The notes below the pieces were generated by a model. It was given only the letters and a program-made list of their open reading frames with translations. It was not told the origin of the DNA and did no database searches. The position numbers were made by a program, and so were the translations under genes. From Gracilaria domingensis (taxonomy: Eukaryota; Rhodophyta; Florideophyceae; Gracilariales; Gracilariaceae), in the NCBI GenBank assembly GCA_022539475.1, contig VCMS01000112.1, positions 62,001 through 126,000 on the forward strand: 64,000 bases of DNA. Reading direction: 5' to 3'. The stretch's first letter is position 1; each line of letters begins with the position of its first letter. This document shows positions 43,831-54,385 of the stretch, one piece after another.

Positions 43831-45250
43831 GATGAATGAAGTAGTAAGGTAATACCACCAACAGCATTGAAAAATAAGTAAGTTTTTGTTTCACTGACAT
43901 TTCCATAATGTGATTTTTTGAAAAAATTAAACTCCTCGAAAGTGCCCTTACATTTAATTGAAAGGCATCAATTTCATTTACCGTCTCATGATGATTCAAT
44001 GACAATGGGTTTTCCTAGGGCAGGTCCCTTCTGTTGTAACAAACTGGAAGCCACAGAACAAAAGGAGGATACTGTAATACCCAGCCAACTGAGAGCGCAG
44101 TTCAAGAAACGAAAGGAAGAGAATTCAATTGCGTTCAAAGACTCATCCCTTTGCTTACATCGGTTGCAGTCCATGGGATAAGTGTGGTGCAAACCAAGGA
44201 CGGGTGTAACACACACAGGATGTCCGAACTCCTGGTCTCTGGGGGATGGTAACTCGGTGGACGAACCTCTGTTAACACCGTGGACCTGGGTGTAGACCAG
44301 TGATGTACTGAGAGAAACCTACAGAGATGAATGCAGAAAGTCCGATATCAGGAGGATCATCAGTTGAGGATGGTGTAGAAGCGAGGAATACCCGAAAAAG
44401 GGTGAGCCAGACACTCCGAGAGGAGGCGTAGCCCAAGAGAGAAAAGGGAAAAAGAGAGACTTCCAAAGAGGAGACGCGAGCCGTGCACACGCAGACAACA
44501 GGCTCGACGTCGCGCAAAAAGAACGAGGAAGAGCAAAGAAAGAACCCAATATTGAGGAGGAGATCTGTCCTGCAATCAGGAATTAATAGAATTAATAGAC
44601 GTCAATACCACACGATATATACAGATTCCTTAAGCTTCCCAAGGGGAGTACGCGTACTTATACCTCTTGAGGTGACCCTCCGGGCGGAGTACCACACCGG
44701 CAAGGGCAGTAGCGCCTAGAGCCTACACTCAAGATGAGTCTCAAGTGCCCTCTGATCCGAGTGGCAGTTCTCGAAGGAGAGGCTTGGTTGCATTACCATC
44801 AGGTGGTGTTCAGCGGCCCCTGCACCTCTAAGTACCCCAGGTGCAGAGCCAGTTGACTGATAACAGTAGTGCACACCCGTACAGGTTGTACACGTACGCA
44901 ACCCCACTTTCAGGGTTCTAAAATAAAGAAAAACTAAAATATTCCCCAAAATACCGCACTTTTGCACTAGCCCTCAAACCTCCACGTGACCACGCCCAGC
45001 CAGGGGCCTTGATCTGTGCACCCCCCTCTACGGGTGGTAAATAAGATTAAATTAACCAACGTTTGAAGACTCCCATGGGGGATGCACCTCATAACTTCAG
45101 GTGCAACGTGCACGGAGGCATCGCTCGTATATGAAGAGCTTCTTCGTCAGACAACCCTAGAATCGGGTTTGCTCCACATATCCACCTTCTTAGTCCGGGG
45201 TGGCCGTCGTCACGCCGCGAGGCCGAGACGGAAAGGCCTTAAATAGGCGG
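43831..45250. other. No recognised gene, possible LTR of the ORF C element
   Basis: A 12-bp perfect palindrome AGTACGCGTACT lies at about 44647. The stretch 44600-45250 could be an LTR or leader ahead of ORF C, with a repeated CAGGTGCA/GGTGCAG word. I found no second copy in the window to prove it. Confidence 0.3.
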
Positions 45251-45259
45251 GCATCCCGC

Positions 45260-47143
45260 GATGGACATCACCGAAATCCCGGTTCCACGCGTACAGCGCA
45301 CTCTAGAGGTAATACCAACTCAAACCGCGACTACACCCGCGAGGTCTCACACATCAGCAGTCTTTGTCTCTCCCTCTGCGTCTGGGATGAATCCGTTTCC
45401 AACCAACCCCATCGGTGGCGCTCCTTCTTTCTCTGGTACCGGACAGCAAAACAATGCGCTCGCCCCCGCTGGGCAACAGCAACACCCGCAGTACGTCGGT
45501 GGTTTCCTTTCGCCCCCGCTTCATCAGGGGAATGCTCCGATGCACGCCCACCCGACATAGGGTCCTTCTTCTGCCGCCGTGGCTTGGAACTCGCAGCAAG
45601 CGATGCTCCTGACAGCGACCCCGGATGCGTGTATTTCGTAAGAGACTTTGCAAGTGCGCGATCCGAAAACGGATAGTTTGATCTACTCACGGGCTCCGTG
45701 CTTCCACCTTGATGCGGTGAATAATGATGCGCTGATCAACTCTTACGTGGAGAACGGCAAGCTCCTGGGTGGGATTCCAGTGGAACTCTTCCGATGCCCG
45801 AATTGGGGTGGGGGCATTGCGATACCGCCGTATCTTTTGTACCGATCTCGCGGTGAATCTCTCGACAGCGCCCGAGCGGGCTTGGCGAAATTGGCCTACC
45901 AAGGCGCGGAGCGAACCCCAACGAGCATTTGATATCCGCATCTTATTTGTTGGACCCGGCGTTCAACCGAACATGCGGTGATGTCTCGTACGGAGATGCG
46001 TTGGCGGAGTTTCCAGAACAGTTCTTTAAAGGAAACGCCCGTTGGGACCCGTACATGCTCTGCTGGGAGAGACCCATCCTCCGAGCGGAGTTCCGGTACA
46101 TTAGTAAATACGACACCCAGCAGCGGTTCGACCTGCGGGTCAAGTTCGAGCGCAAGGCACGCACTCGCCATGGGTTTCTAGTCCCATACTCCAACATGGA
46201 GATTGAGCGTTTTCGCAACAACGCAAAGTCTGGCCGGTATGTTCCATTGCCTCCGCGGTGGAGTCTGGTTGAGGTACCTCGTGGGTTCTATGCTGAGCTT
46301 CCACTCTGTATCCATTACATTGGGTCCAAAATGATTGCGAACCCGCAGTCTGGGTACTGGTCGTTGGTTCTCGCCGAATGGGCGGCACGCCTGGCTGCGC
46401 ATTTCCTCTGAAAGGTCTATGATCATCACAGATTGTGGTATCGACCTCCTAGGTTGATCATGGCCATGCGTGGCTTCGATTTGTCGATACCCCTTGGATC
46501 ACACAACAACGCGGATGAGCTTAGGTCCCTCTTGGGAACGGTCGAGTCGATCAACTGGAACCTAGTGCCGGTGAAAAATCAACCAGAGCGACAGGGTAAC
46601 GTGCGCGAGTACGATCATTCGCCTGATAGGCAGCATCCTACAGCGGGTAACTTTGTGTACTACAACCCACGGAAGGGTGACATGATCACCCGACATTATG
46701 CGGAGGTGCTCTCGCGGACGCAGCGACCAATTCCGCCTGGACACCCCACTGGGTTTGTATTCACGGATGATTACTTGCCCGATGTGGCGTGGGATGATCC
46801 AGCGTTGGACATTGAAGACGTGACTCCAGCGAGTGCGGCCCCATCAATGGTGGTAGTGCCTGGTGTAGGCTAGAATGCTCCTGCGGGACCAAGTGGTGGA
46901 CAGGCAGCCCCAACGGGGTGGCAGATTGCCATACCTTCACAAGGAATGCAGCTACCTCCTCAGGTGCAAGCTCTTAAGGCCGTCTTCGTGGGCTTAGATG
47001 CGACTATTCCCCCTGGCATGACGAATCCGCACCAAATGGCTGCGTTGTATTCGAACAGCGTCCCGTCCCAGCAGAGAAATACGGGCCGTGCCGCACCCTC
47101 CACGGGTGGCTTGTGGTGCTCCAACCCGTACTACAGGGTATAG
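45260..47143 (+). pseudogene. ORF C family protein, copy 2 (fossil)
   Basis: A protein of about 620 residues starts at an ATG (MDITEIPVPRVQRTLEV). A Pro/Gln/Gly-rich N-terminus is followed from about 45640 by the block shared with copy 1 (SRAPCFHLDAV, ENGKLLGGIPVEL, GLAKLAYQGAER, PILRAEFRYI). Further blocks follow that are not present in copy 1: VPRGFYAELPLCIHYIG, RGFDLSIPLGSHNN, and NFVYYNPRKGDMITRHYAE. The tail is Gly/Pro/Gln-rich. No zinc, protease, polymerase, integrase or transposase motif is seen. The mix of a disordered N-terminus and a central alpha/beta domain is capsid-like in style, but that is only a guess. Broken, with a few breaks. Confidence 0.55.
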
Positions 47144-48694
47144 TGTAGTATAACTTGAGATAGAAAAGTAAAAAACCAACTAGTGGTATCCTCTGCTTCA
47201 TCTCTTCCTTCCATGTGGCCTTCATCACTTCCTGATCTTCCTCTTCATCTCCTGTTCCAGGACTCCTAGCTTCGTCTTCATCTTCTTCTTCCTTCATCAC
47301 TCATAAGAGTCATTGTAACCGTAAATCGGTAGTCTTTTTAAACCGTGAACCGGTGATTATAACTTCTAATCCTCTCTAGTCGAGACTTTACCTGCAAGAC
47401 CCTTGTTTAGGTACATCACGAATCCTCCAACGGAGCAGTACGTTAGCTGCGCTTCAGCACACCTGGGCGTTATCAAGCGTTTGAAGGAGAGTCGTGCGTG
47501 TCCTGCGGTGATACGAAATAACTTTAGACCTGGGTAGGTGTTCGATACGCTCCTGCGTGTCCTCTTCAGGAGCGTAATCATACCACCGCACCCAGTAGAG
47601 TAGTATCCAATCGAGAGTTTAAGTGTGGCTCACGATACGTTCCAGAGAAACTCCTGTGAGTGAGTACCGGTCTCCTTGGCGTTCTGAGACTTCTCCTCCA
47701 TGAGAGTACAAGAAAGAAGTCCCAACGATGGGGTTTGGCCAGCGAAGAGGCTGTTAACCTTCACCATGAGAGCGTTGCTGTAGAGCCCTACCCGTCGTGT
47801 CGGTTCAGTCCTGATTTCGTCGTTTAGCGGCCAAACGTCACCCAAGTGGGTTCCTTGCAACACCCGAGGTGTCCGTAGTAGTATGGACCCTCCAGGATGT
47901 TCCCAAGCCGTCACAACTGGCAACTGTTGCTTCTTCTTTCCCTCCTCCATTCCTGTTTCCATGGGAGAACTCGCGCGGCGGTGAACGTTGCGCACTGCGC
48001 TCCCTGTGCAGGGGAGAGGCGGAACGCCCAAGATCGGGGTATTCCATTGGTTGGCACCAGTGGTGCGCGCGTGGCGCGTGCCACGGGGCACCAGTAGTGG
48101 TGGGCTTTTGCGCAACGGTCAACAACGCACTGTCAGCTGGGATTGCTCCCTTCGGGGGGCGGCGGGGCGCGGGCACTCCAAACATTTGGCTATTTTACGC
48201 ATGTGCCGGCTCCACGCGCCACCCATGCTTGTGGGTGTAATGTTGCAAGCGCGAGCTTGCGACGGTCAACCCGAGTGGATACCATACTTATCGTTCCCTC
48301 ATGGGAGGTGTACTTCCGACACGTCCTGTGTTTTCTCTCTTCTTCTTTCATCACCCGAGAAGGGGTTACTGCGACACCTCACCGTCGTCCTCGGCTTGCT
48401 CATAGCTACGTAAAGGGTCTGCAGAGACCTGCTTTTAGATGTGCTAGCTCCGAGCAAGCTTTTTGTGAGCGCCTGCGAGCCGGGCTCTTCGAGCGGCCTC
48501 CGTGACGGAGTATCTCTTTTTTTCTCTGTTATCTCCCGTGTTGAGAGTTTCCTAGCATTACTGACGTGCTCCTGACCTTTCTCGGTGTGAGTAGATTGTG
48601 TCCCTACGGCGGAAGTGCCGTTCGCCGTCAGTGGCGACGTCTAACCAACAGTGGTGGCTCTAAGTCGTGGAGAATGCGGCAACGCTGATGAAAC
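47144..48694. other. Unassigned region between ORF C and Gypsy B
   Basis: A pyrimidine-rich stretch (CTTCATC/CTTCCTT words, 47190-47300) is followed by a GC-rich part with paired words (GGCACCAGTGGTG and GGGGCACCAGTAGTGG, 48040-48100). It may include the 3' LTR of Gypsy B. No gene is recognised; the open frames at 47.6-48.5 kb are on both strands and motif-free. Confidence 0.35.
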
Positions 48695-49409
48695 CTAAGC
48701 GGTGTTACCAGCGGTAGCAGCAGCGTCCTCCCCCTCCTTACGCGTTGCCGCCGGGGGTGGTGATACCACGTCGGGTGGGAGGGTGACGGTGTGCACTCGT
48801 GTAGAGCTAGCGGACGGGACCTGAGAGAGGCGGTCGGACCCCGTGGGTACTGAATTCGATGTTTCCGGTAGTTCGGATAAACCGCGTTCCGGGTGACGAA
48901 GTACCGCTAGGCGCGATATTTCCGACGGTGGATCACCCGCATGGGGTGCTGCAGACTGAGCAACAGCCTGGGTAGGCGTGGGAGCTTCGCAGACGCGATC
49001 GGGTGAAACCCGTTCGTGTTGGCCATCAATGTCCAGCACGACGGTGTCTGGCGGACGGGATACCACCCGGTAGGGTTCGCTTGCAATTTGGGGACAGTTT
49101 GTGACGGCGCTCCTTTTCAGGATTGTAGTACTCCTTTCGGAAGAACACGTAGTCATCCTCCCGCAATTCGGGTAAAGGTTTGCGGACCCGTTGGTCGAAG
49201 TTACGCTTGAATGTAGCCCGGGCTTTATCCACCGCCTGCTGGGCTTTCGGCACCATCTTGGTGAGCCAATTTTTCCACGCGTTGCGGTATTGCACCGGGG
49301 ACGGATAACTGGCAAGAGTAGGTTGGGCTTCAATAGCAACCGGTGGCGGTGGCCCTGAGAGCACCAGTTCAAAGGGTGAGAGCGAGGTTACCCGACGCAC
49401 CTGGGTGTT

Positions 49410-50174
49410 TTACGCGTATATGACGGCGTCAGTATAAAGATCCCATTCCTTGGGGTGATCTGCCACGTAGGAACGGAGCGCATTAAGCATCGTACGGTTA
49501 CACCGCTCTACTTGCCCATTACACTGGGGGTGATAGGTGGTTTTGAACAAGTTCCTGACGTCTAGGATTCTGCATACATCTTGAAAGAACTTCGATTTGA
49601 ATTGAGATCCGTTATCGGAGAGTACGTTGAAAGGCGGGCCAAAAACGAACACCCAGTGGGTTACGAATGCTTGCGCAATTACCGCAGCGGAGATTCGCTT
49701 AAAGGGTACAGTTCTGACTAATTTGGGGAAGCGGTCCGTGATCACTAAGAGGTACCGTTTTCCTCTGGGAGTACGAATTAACTAGCCCAAGATGTCGATA
49801 GCGACAAATTCCAACGGGCTTCTCGCGGGGAACAGGGTTACCTTCTTTGAGTACTTTCGAAGTCCGACATCATTCTTGGCACATTCCCCGCATGAGCGTC
49901 TAATTGCATAGCAGTCAAACGCCACAGCGGGCCAATAAAAGTTTCTTCTCAGTGTTAGATACAGTTTGCGACCCCCAGGGTGTGCGCCAACCTTAACGTA
50001 ATGTGAAACGTGTAGTACTCGACGTTGTAGCGCGTGTGGCACGACAATCTGTGGATTGCGTTCTAACATTCGTACCAGGTAGCCTCGGTCGTCCACCACA
50101 AACGGTATGCGGTGTCCACCATTCAGGCGGGAACGCACTTGCGTACAGAACTTATCTAAGTGTTGTTCCCTCAC
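49410..50174 (-). pseudogene. Gypsy B integrase (fossil)
   Basis: An H2C2 zinc domain (HVSHYVKVGAHPGGRKLY...CGECAK) is followed by the catalytic core (PLEFVAIDILG, FNVLSDNGSQFKSKFF, YHPQCNGQVERCNRTMLNAL). The GPF-like tail continues to 48.7 kb. Confidence 0.85.
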
Positions 50175-50225
50175 TAACTCCTCAGGAGTAATAGGTTCAA
50201 AGAAACCCGCGATGGGTTTCGTTCC

Positions 50226-51276
50226 TTAGGCGGCGAGGATATCTTCGCAAATATCATCCAATGGGATTCCTGACTCCTCATCTGCGAGTTCTGCTAAGAA
50301 GCAAGGTATGTCTAAATCATCGGAGGGTTCTGGTTCGGCAGCTGTTCCCAGACGGGGGAGTGCATCCGCTTGGGTGTTGAGCTTCCTCTTCTTGTAGCGT
50401 ACGTCAAAATCAAATTCCGACAATCAGAGTCGCCACCTCATGAGGCGCCCTGAGGGCTCAGAAATTTCCATGAGCCAACGCAGACAGGCGTGATCCGTAT
50501 GTACCACAAAGTGGGTGCCCATTAAGTAGGGGCGTAGGGTATACAATGCCTATACTACGGCGTGGCACTCTTTTTAGCAGACAGAATATTTCCGCTCGTG
50601 CACATTGAGCGAGCGAGACCAGTACCCAATTGGGTGACGCACACCTTCAGTATCCGTCTGAAACAAGGCACACTACACTTGGTTTGCACTGGCATCAGTG
50701 TCTAGTTCGTACGGTAACCCAGCCGTGGGGAGAGCCAAGAGAGGCGGGGACGTGACGGCGTCAATCAGCTGCCTAAACGCTGACGCTTCCTTGTCACCGA
50801 AAGGTTCCAGTTGCACGGGTTGTCCTTTCGTTAGAAGTTTGTTGAGCGGCGTGGCGATCTACGCAAAGTTCAGAACAAATCTCCTGTACACATTGCACAA
50901 TCCTAAGAAAGAGCGTAACTAAGCTTGAGTTGTAGGATGTTTAGCTTCTTTCAAGGACTTGACGCGCACCTCGTCCATCGAGAGCTGGTCTGGGCAAATT
51001 ATGTCACCCAAGTACTCTACCGAATCGGTGAAACTCTCACTTCTTGAGTTTCAACGTGATTCCAGCGTCACGCAATTCCCGCATGACAACCCGAACATGG
51101 GAGAGATGTTCTTCAATGTTATTGGAGAAGATTATGATATCGTCTAAATAGACCAAGCAAGTGCGCCACTTGACCGGCACCCATACTTGGGATTCCGATG
51201 GTATCCGAATGGAGTGAGCGATTCTGAGTTTCGTTGAGACCGGTTTCGGTGTCCGCGCCTCTTGAGCGACAAGCAA
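50226..51276 (-). pseudogene. Gypsy B reverse transcriptase and RNase H (fossil)
   Basis: The catalytic strand TCLVYLDDIIIFSNNIEEHL near 51150 and the RNase H end FDFDVRYKKRKLNTQADALP near 50380 identify it. The parts in between are decayed but recognisable by position. Confidence 0.75.
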
Positions 51277-51300
51277 AAAGGCACGCTTGCGCGAAGCGTT

Positions 51301-51756
51301 CTACAATTTCTTCCGCACTATTATAACCGACGAGCCATCAACCATTTCTACGGTTCGGGCCGTGGGGCGTATAGCTTCCACGAAGCGATCACAAAAATCA
51401 CAACCCAGAATAATGGGTGCTGCAAGTGCCTTGCAGACAACGAAATTCAACTGCACCAAGTACGTTCCAAGTCTCACCACGAGAGATGGGTGGCCTACCG
51501 TGCATATCAGTCGGTTGTTCGCGTCGGCGATATCTAAATTTGGAGCGTAGCGAATATGTTCCCGAAGCGCGGGCGGTATCAACGCACTGTGAATCAGATT
51601 GGGCACAGCCCCTGAATCCAAGACGGGTAATTGAAGTACCATGTACTGGTTTGATAAGCCTAAGTTGGCGTATACTTTGTAATTCCACCTAGCCATTATC
51701 ATGACCCGGCCCGGGTTTCGCAAATTGCGGGAGCGAATCCACGGTCGATGCAACAC
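51301..51756 (-). pseudogene. Gypsy B aspartic protease (fossil)
   Basis: The active-site strand LQLPVLDSGAVPNLIHSALI and the second half with APIILGCDFCDRFVEAI have the usual flap-to-ILG arrangement of retropepsin-like proteases. Confidence 0.75.
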
Positions 51757-51896
51757 TCCCAGGAGTTTCGAGTCAGCATCGGTATCAGCAACTGTCCTGG
51801 ATAGGATTCTAATCGCCGGAGAGCGAAGTGGTGACGCCTCAGACGTCCTCTGCTTCCACTCAGAATACGCCCCTCTCGTAGGGGAGACTTCTGAAT

Positions 51897-52480
51897 TTAG
51901 TTTTTCGGGGCAGGCTGGACCGCCGGTTGCGGTTCATTCCCACCTCGGGACTCCAAAGAACCCCCGTTTGCCAGTGTTGAATCCTTTAACTCGTGATTGG
52001 GGTGTGCGCCTGCTGCGGGTTGAGTCATATGTTGACGTCCGTACTTGGCCTTCGCATTCTCATTCGAGGCTAATGGTACGCGTTCCCGTTCTTCTGGGGT
52101 CCAAGACTCGTACTGTACGATCACTTTCGGGATCTCCTTCAAGGATAAGGAACACTGAGGTGAGATGTGTCCGTGTTGATAACACACGTGACATATCAAC
52201 GACACCGATTTGTCCAGCAAGCGCGAAGCCGCCGGTCGTTGAGGTCGTGTATCCCGCCATCCTGGGCGTGCAAACCGAGTGTGGGTGTTGGAATATGCCA
52301 GCGATGGCGCAGGAACATTAGAGTTTCCCATATACCTCACAGGGTCCGTATCCATTGTTTCCCCTGTAGTGGTTGAAGGTAGCCCCGAAGTTCCCAATGA
52401 AATAGGGTTTCCCGGGAACTGGACCTGATCATAGTCTTCAGTCCCAGAGAGGTGAATTGATATCGGGATGATATCCCTCA
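51897..52480 (-). pseudogene. Gypsy B nucleocapsid segment with CCHC knuckle (fossil)
   Basis: A perfect C-x2-C-x4-H-x4-C knuckle (CHVCYQHGHISPQC) is visible near 52160-52200 in a Pro/Ser/Thr-rich frame, as expected between capsid and protease. Confidence 0.8.
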
Positions 52481-52880
52481 GATAACCCATACTAGAATTA
52501 CGAAACCTGAACATGTTCTTTTGATATCCTTAAGATGTCCATATGATATACGTAAATGATGCTCAGATGATGCATGAAGTATATCCAAATGATAATCACC
52601 TGATACGCATATGATGTACGAAGAGATGTCCATTGGATTTTGTGATGTCGAAGTGATGCACAGCAGATTTCCGGACATCCATGGGACATATCTTCGTGCA
52701 TCATATGAATATCTTCGGAATAGTTTCTGTACATCTGAAGGAAATGTAAAGGGCATCAATTAGGCGCATTCAACAGGGTACCACGGTATGCCATTCAGAT
52801 ATCCTGGATGCGCAGAAGATATCCAACAGATGTCCCATGGATGTCCCAATTTTTCATCCCATGGACATCCATTGCGCATT
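52481..52880. repeat. Array of GATGTCC / GGACATC words inside Gypsy B
   Basis: About 400 bases are packed with variants of GATGTCCAT, GATATCC, ATATGAT and their complements (ATGGACATC, CCATGGGACATATC), spaced irregularly by about 10-30 bases. It interrupts the gag/knuckle region of Gypsy B. The limits read TGAGATAA...TTATCTGA on the minus strand, a short possible inverted repeat. No matching target duplication was found. Confidence 0.6.
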
Positions 52881-52888
52881 ACTTTATC

Positions 52889-54385
52889 TCACAGGGAGTT
52901 CCGTCTCGCTCGTAAGGTATCTCTCTCAGTCTGGGGGTAGTGAACCAATTCCAAGTAGGAGATCTTTCTGGTCTGCTCCCGATAACGGGATACTAGCGCC
53001 CGAATGGCAGGGTCCAATCCTTCCACAATCATTGTGCACCTCTCAGCTGATGAATAAAAATTACCGCAACGGTAAAACGCTTTGTTTAAGCCGTTTAAAT
53101 AACTTGTTTCTGTGTCCCCCGAGTTCTGCTTTGTCGCCCGTAGGATCAGAACAGCGTCTGGGATCGCATTGTTACTGACATAAGCCCTCAATAGCTAATG
53201 AACAGCTCTGTGCCAACACCTGACATCGTCTTCCGAGGCTCTTGCTGATCCCCGAACGGAAAGAAATTGATTCTCTGCCATCCCCTTTAGGAAATATGGG
53301 AGCGCCACATACGCCTGTGCCTCACTCATACAGAGTATGTCCGCTTCCTGAACGAGGCGTGCAAGGAAATCCAACACCATGATTAGGTTGTCAGCGCTGA
53401 ACTCTTTCTTCTGTAGAGTAATCTGCATTTGGCGGATGTAATCTTTCACTCGCCCCGTGCCATGGGCATTGCGTTCACCTGAGGCGTTCTGTAACCGATA
53501 ATAACCGTATGAAAGCAGTTTCCGGTACAATGGATTCGACGGTTTTAACTCCCTGAGTCCCTTATATCTCCTTCCCTTAGCACGGGAACGAATAGCCCCC
53601 TGGGTGACAAAAGTCGCCTTCGAGCGCGTCGCTCGAGACCGCCGTCGGTGACTACCTTCACTGTTCGACGGGGATGAGGAAGATGACGAGGTACCCGACG
53701 ATTGGGTAGGGGAGTCAAAGTCGGACGAATCCGAATAGGCATGAACCTCCTTTGTAGACTTCCGGGATTTGCGCTTCATTGAGCGGTGAGCAGAGCCTTC
53801 CGAGGCGATTGGGTCATCTTTGGCCACAGCCTCATCCATACGGATAGTAGCCTCTAGATTTTCCAAACGACTCTGTAAGCGAGTGGCGCTCACCCGAGCT
53901 TCTTCAATAAAAGCAGCATACTCCGCTGTGAACAAAGCGGGTTCTCCAAGACACTCCAAAATAGAGTTCACATCCTTACGCAGGAGCCGAATGTCTCCTG
54001 AGTAATCCCTAACATGGGCATCGTCGAGACGACGCCGTAGTTCAGTTTTTTGTTTAAGAAGATCCACGCGGGAGATGTTGATAACACTCAATCATGAGTC
54101 TAATAAGGTGTACTCACCCTAGTCCAGCGCTTCGGGACGGGCAGCCTGTGAGAGCGTTTCTACCACCGGTGTAGGCTCCACAGGAGGAGGTTCAATGACC
54201 GGTATCGGTACTCTAGAAAGCTCCTGCGGTACGGAAACGACTGTCGGTGCGTTCCGACCATTTGGGTCGGGATCGATATCTCCCGTCTCGGGAACAGACC
54301 TACGGGAGCGCGGACCGGCAGCGGGTGCTGCTGCACTCCCTTGGACTGATCTGTTGCGAGAGTTTCCACGTGACGGGGGAGGCAT
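52889..54385 (-). pseudogene. Gypsy B gag (fossil)
   Basis: An N-terminal Pro-rich start (MPPPSRGNSRNRSVQGSA) is followed by a coiled-coil-like segment (LLKQKTELRRRLDDAHVRD), a Ser-rich linker (QSSGTSSSSSSPSNSEGSHR), and the gag helices (YIRQMQITLQKKEFSADNLI, EAQAYVALPYFLKGMAENQF). This is the standard layout for Gypsy gag. Confidence 0.75.

Larger units (their letters stand above)
48695..54385 (-). mobile_element. Gypsy LTR retrotransposon, family B, broken
   Basis: On the minus strand the parts run gag (54385 to about 52.9 kb), CCHC knuckle, protease, reverse transcriptase, RNase H, integrase and a Pro/Ala-rich C-terminal tail ending near 48.7 kb. Its proteins differ clearly from family A. 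The LTRs are not identified at either end. A 400-bp word-array insertion lies at 52.48-52.88 kb. It has several breaks and is a fossil. Confidence 0.85.

Noticed and set aside
51701-52321. 206-codon plus-strand frame inside Gypsy B
   Set aside because: It is the antisense shadow of the knuckle/protease region, whose minus-strand motifs (CCHC, LDSGA) are clear.
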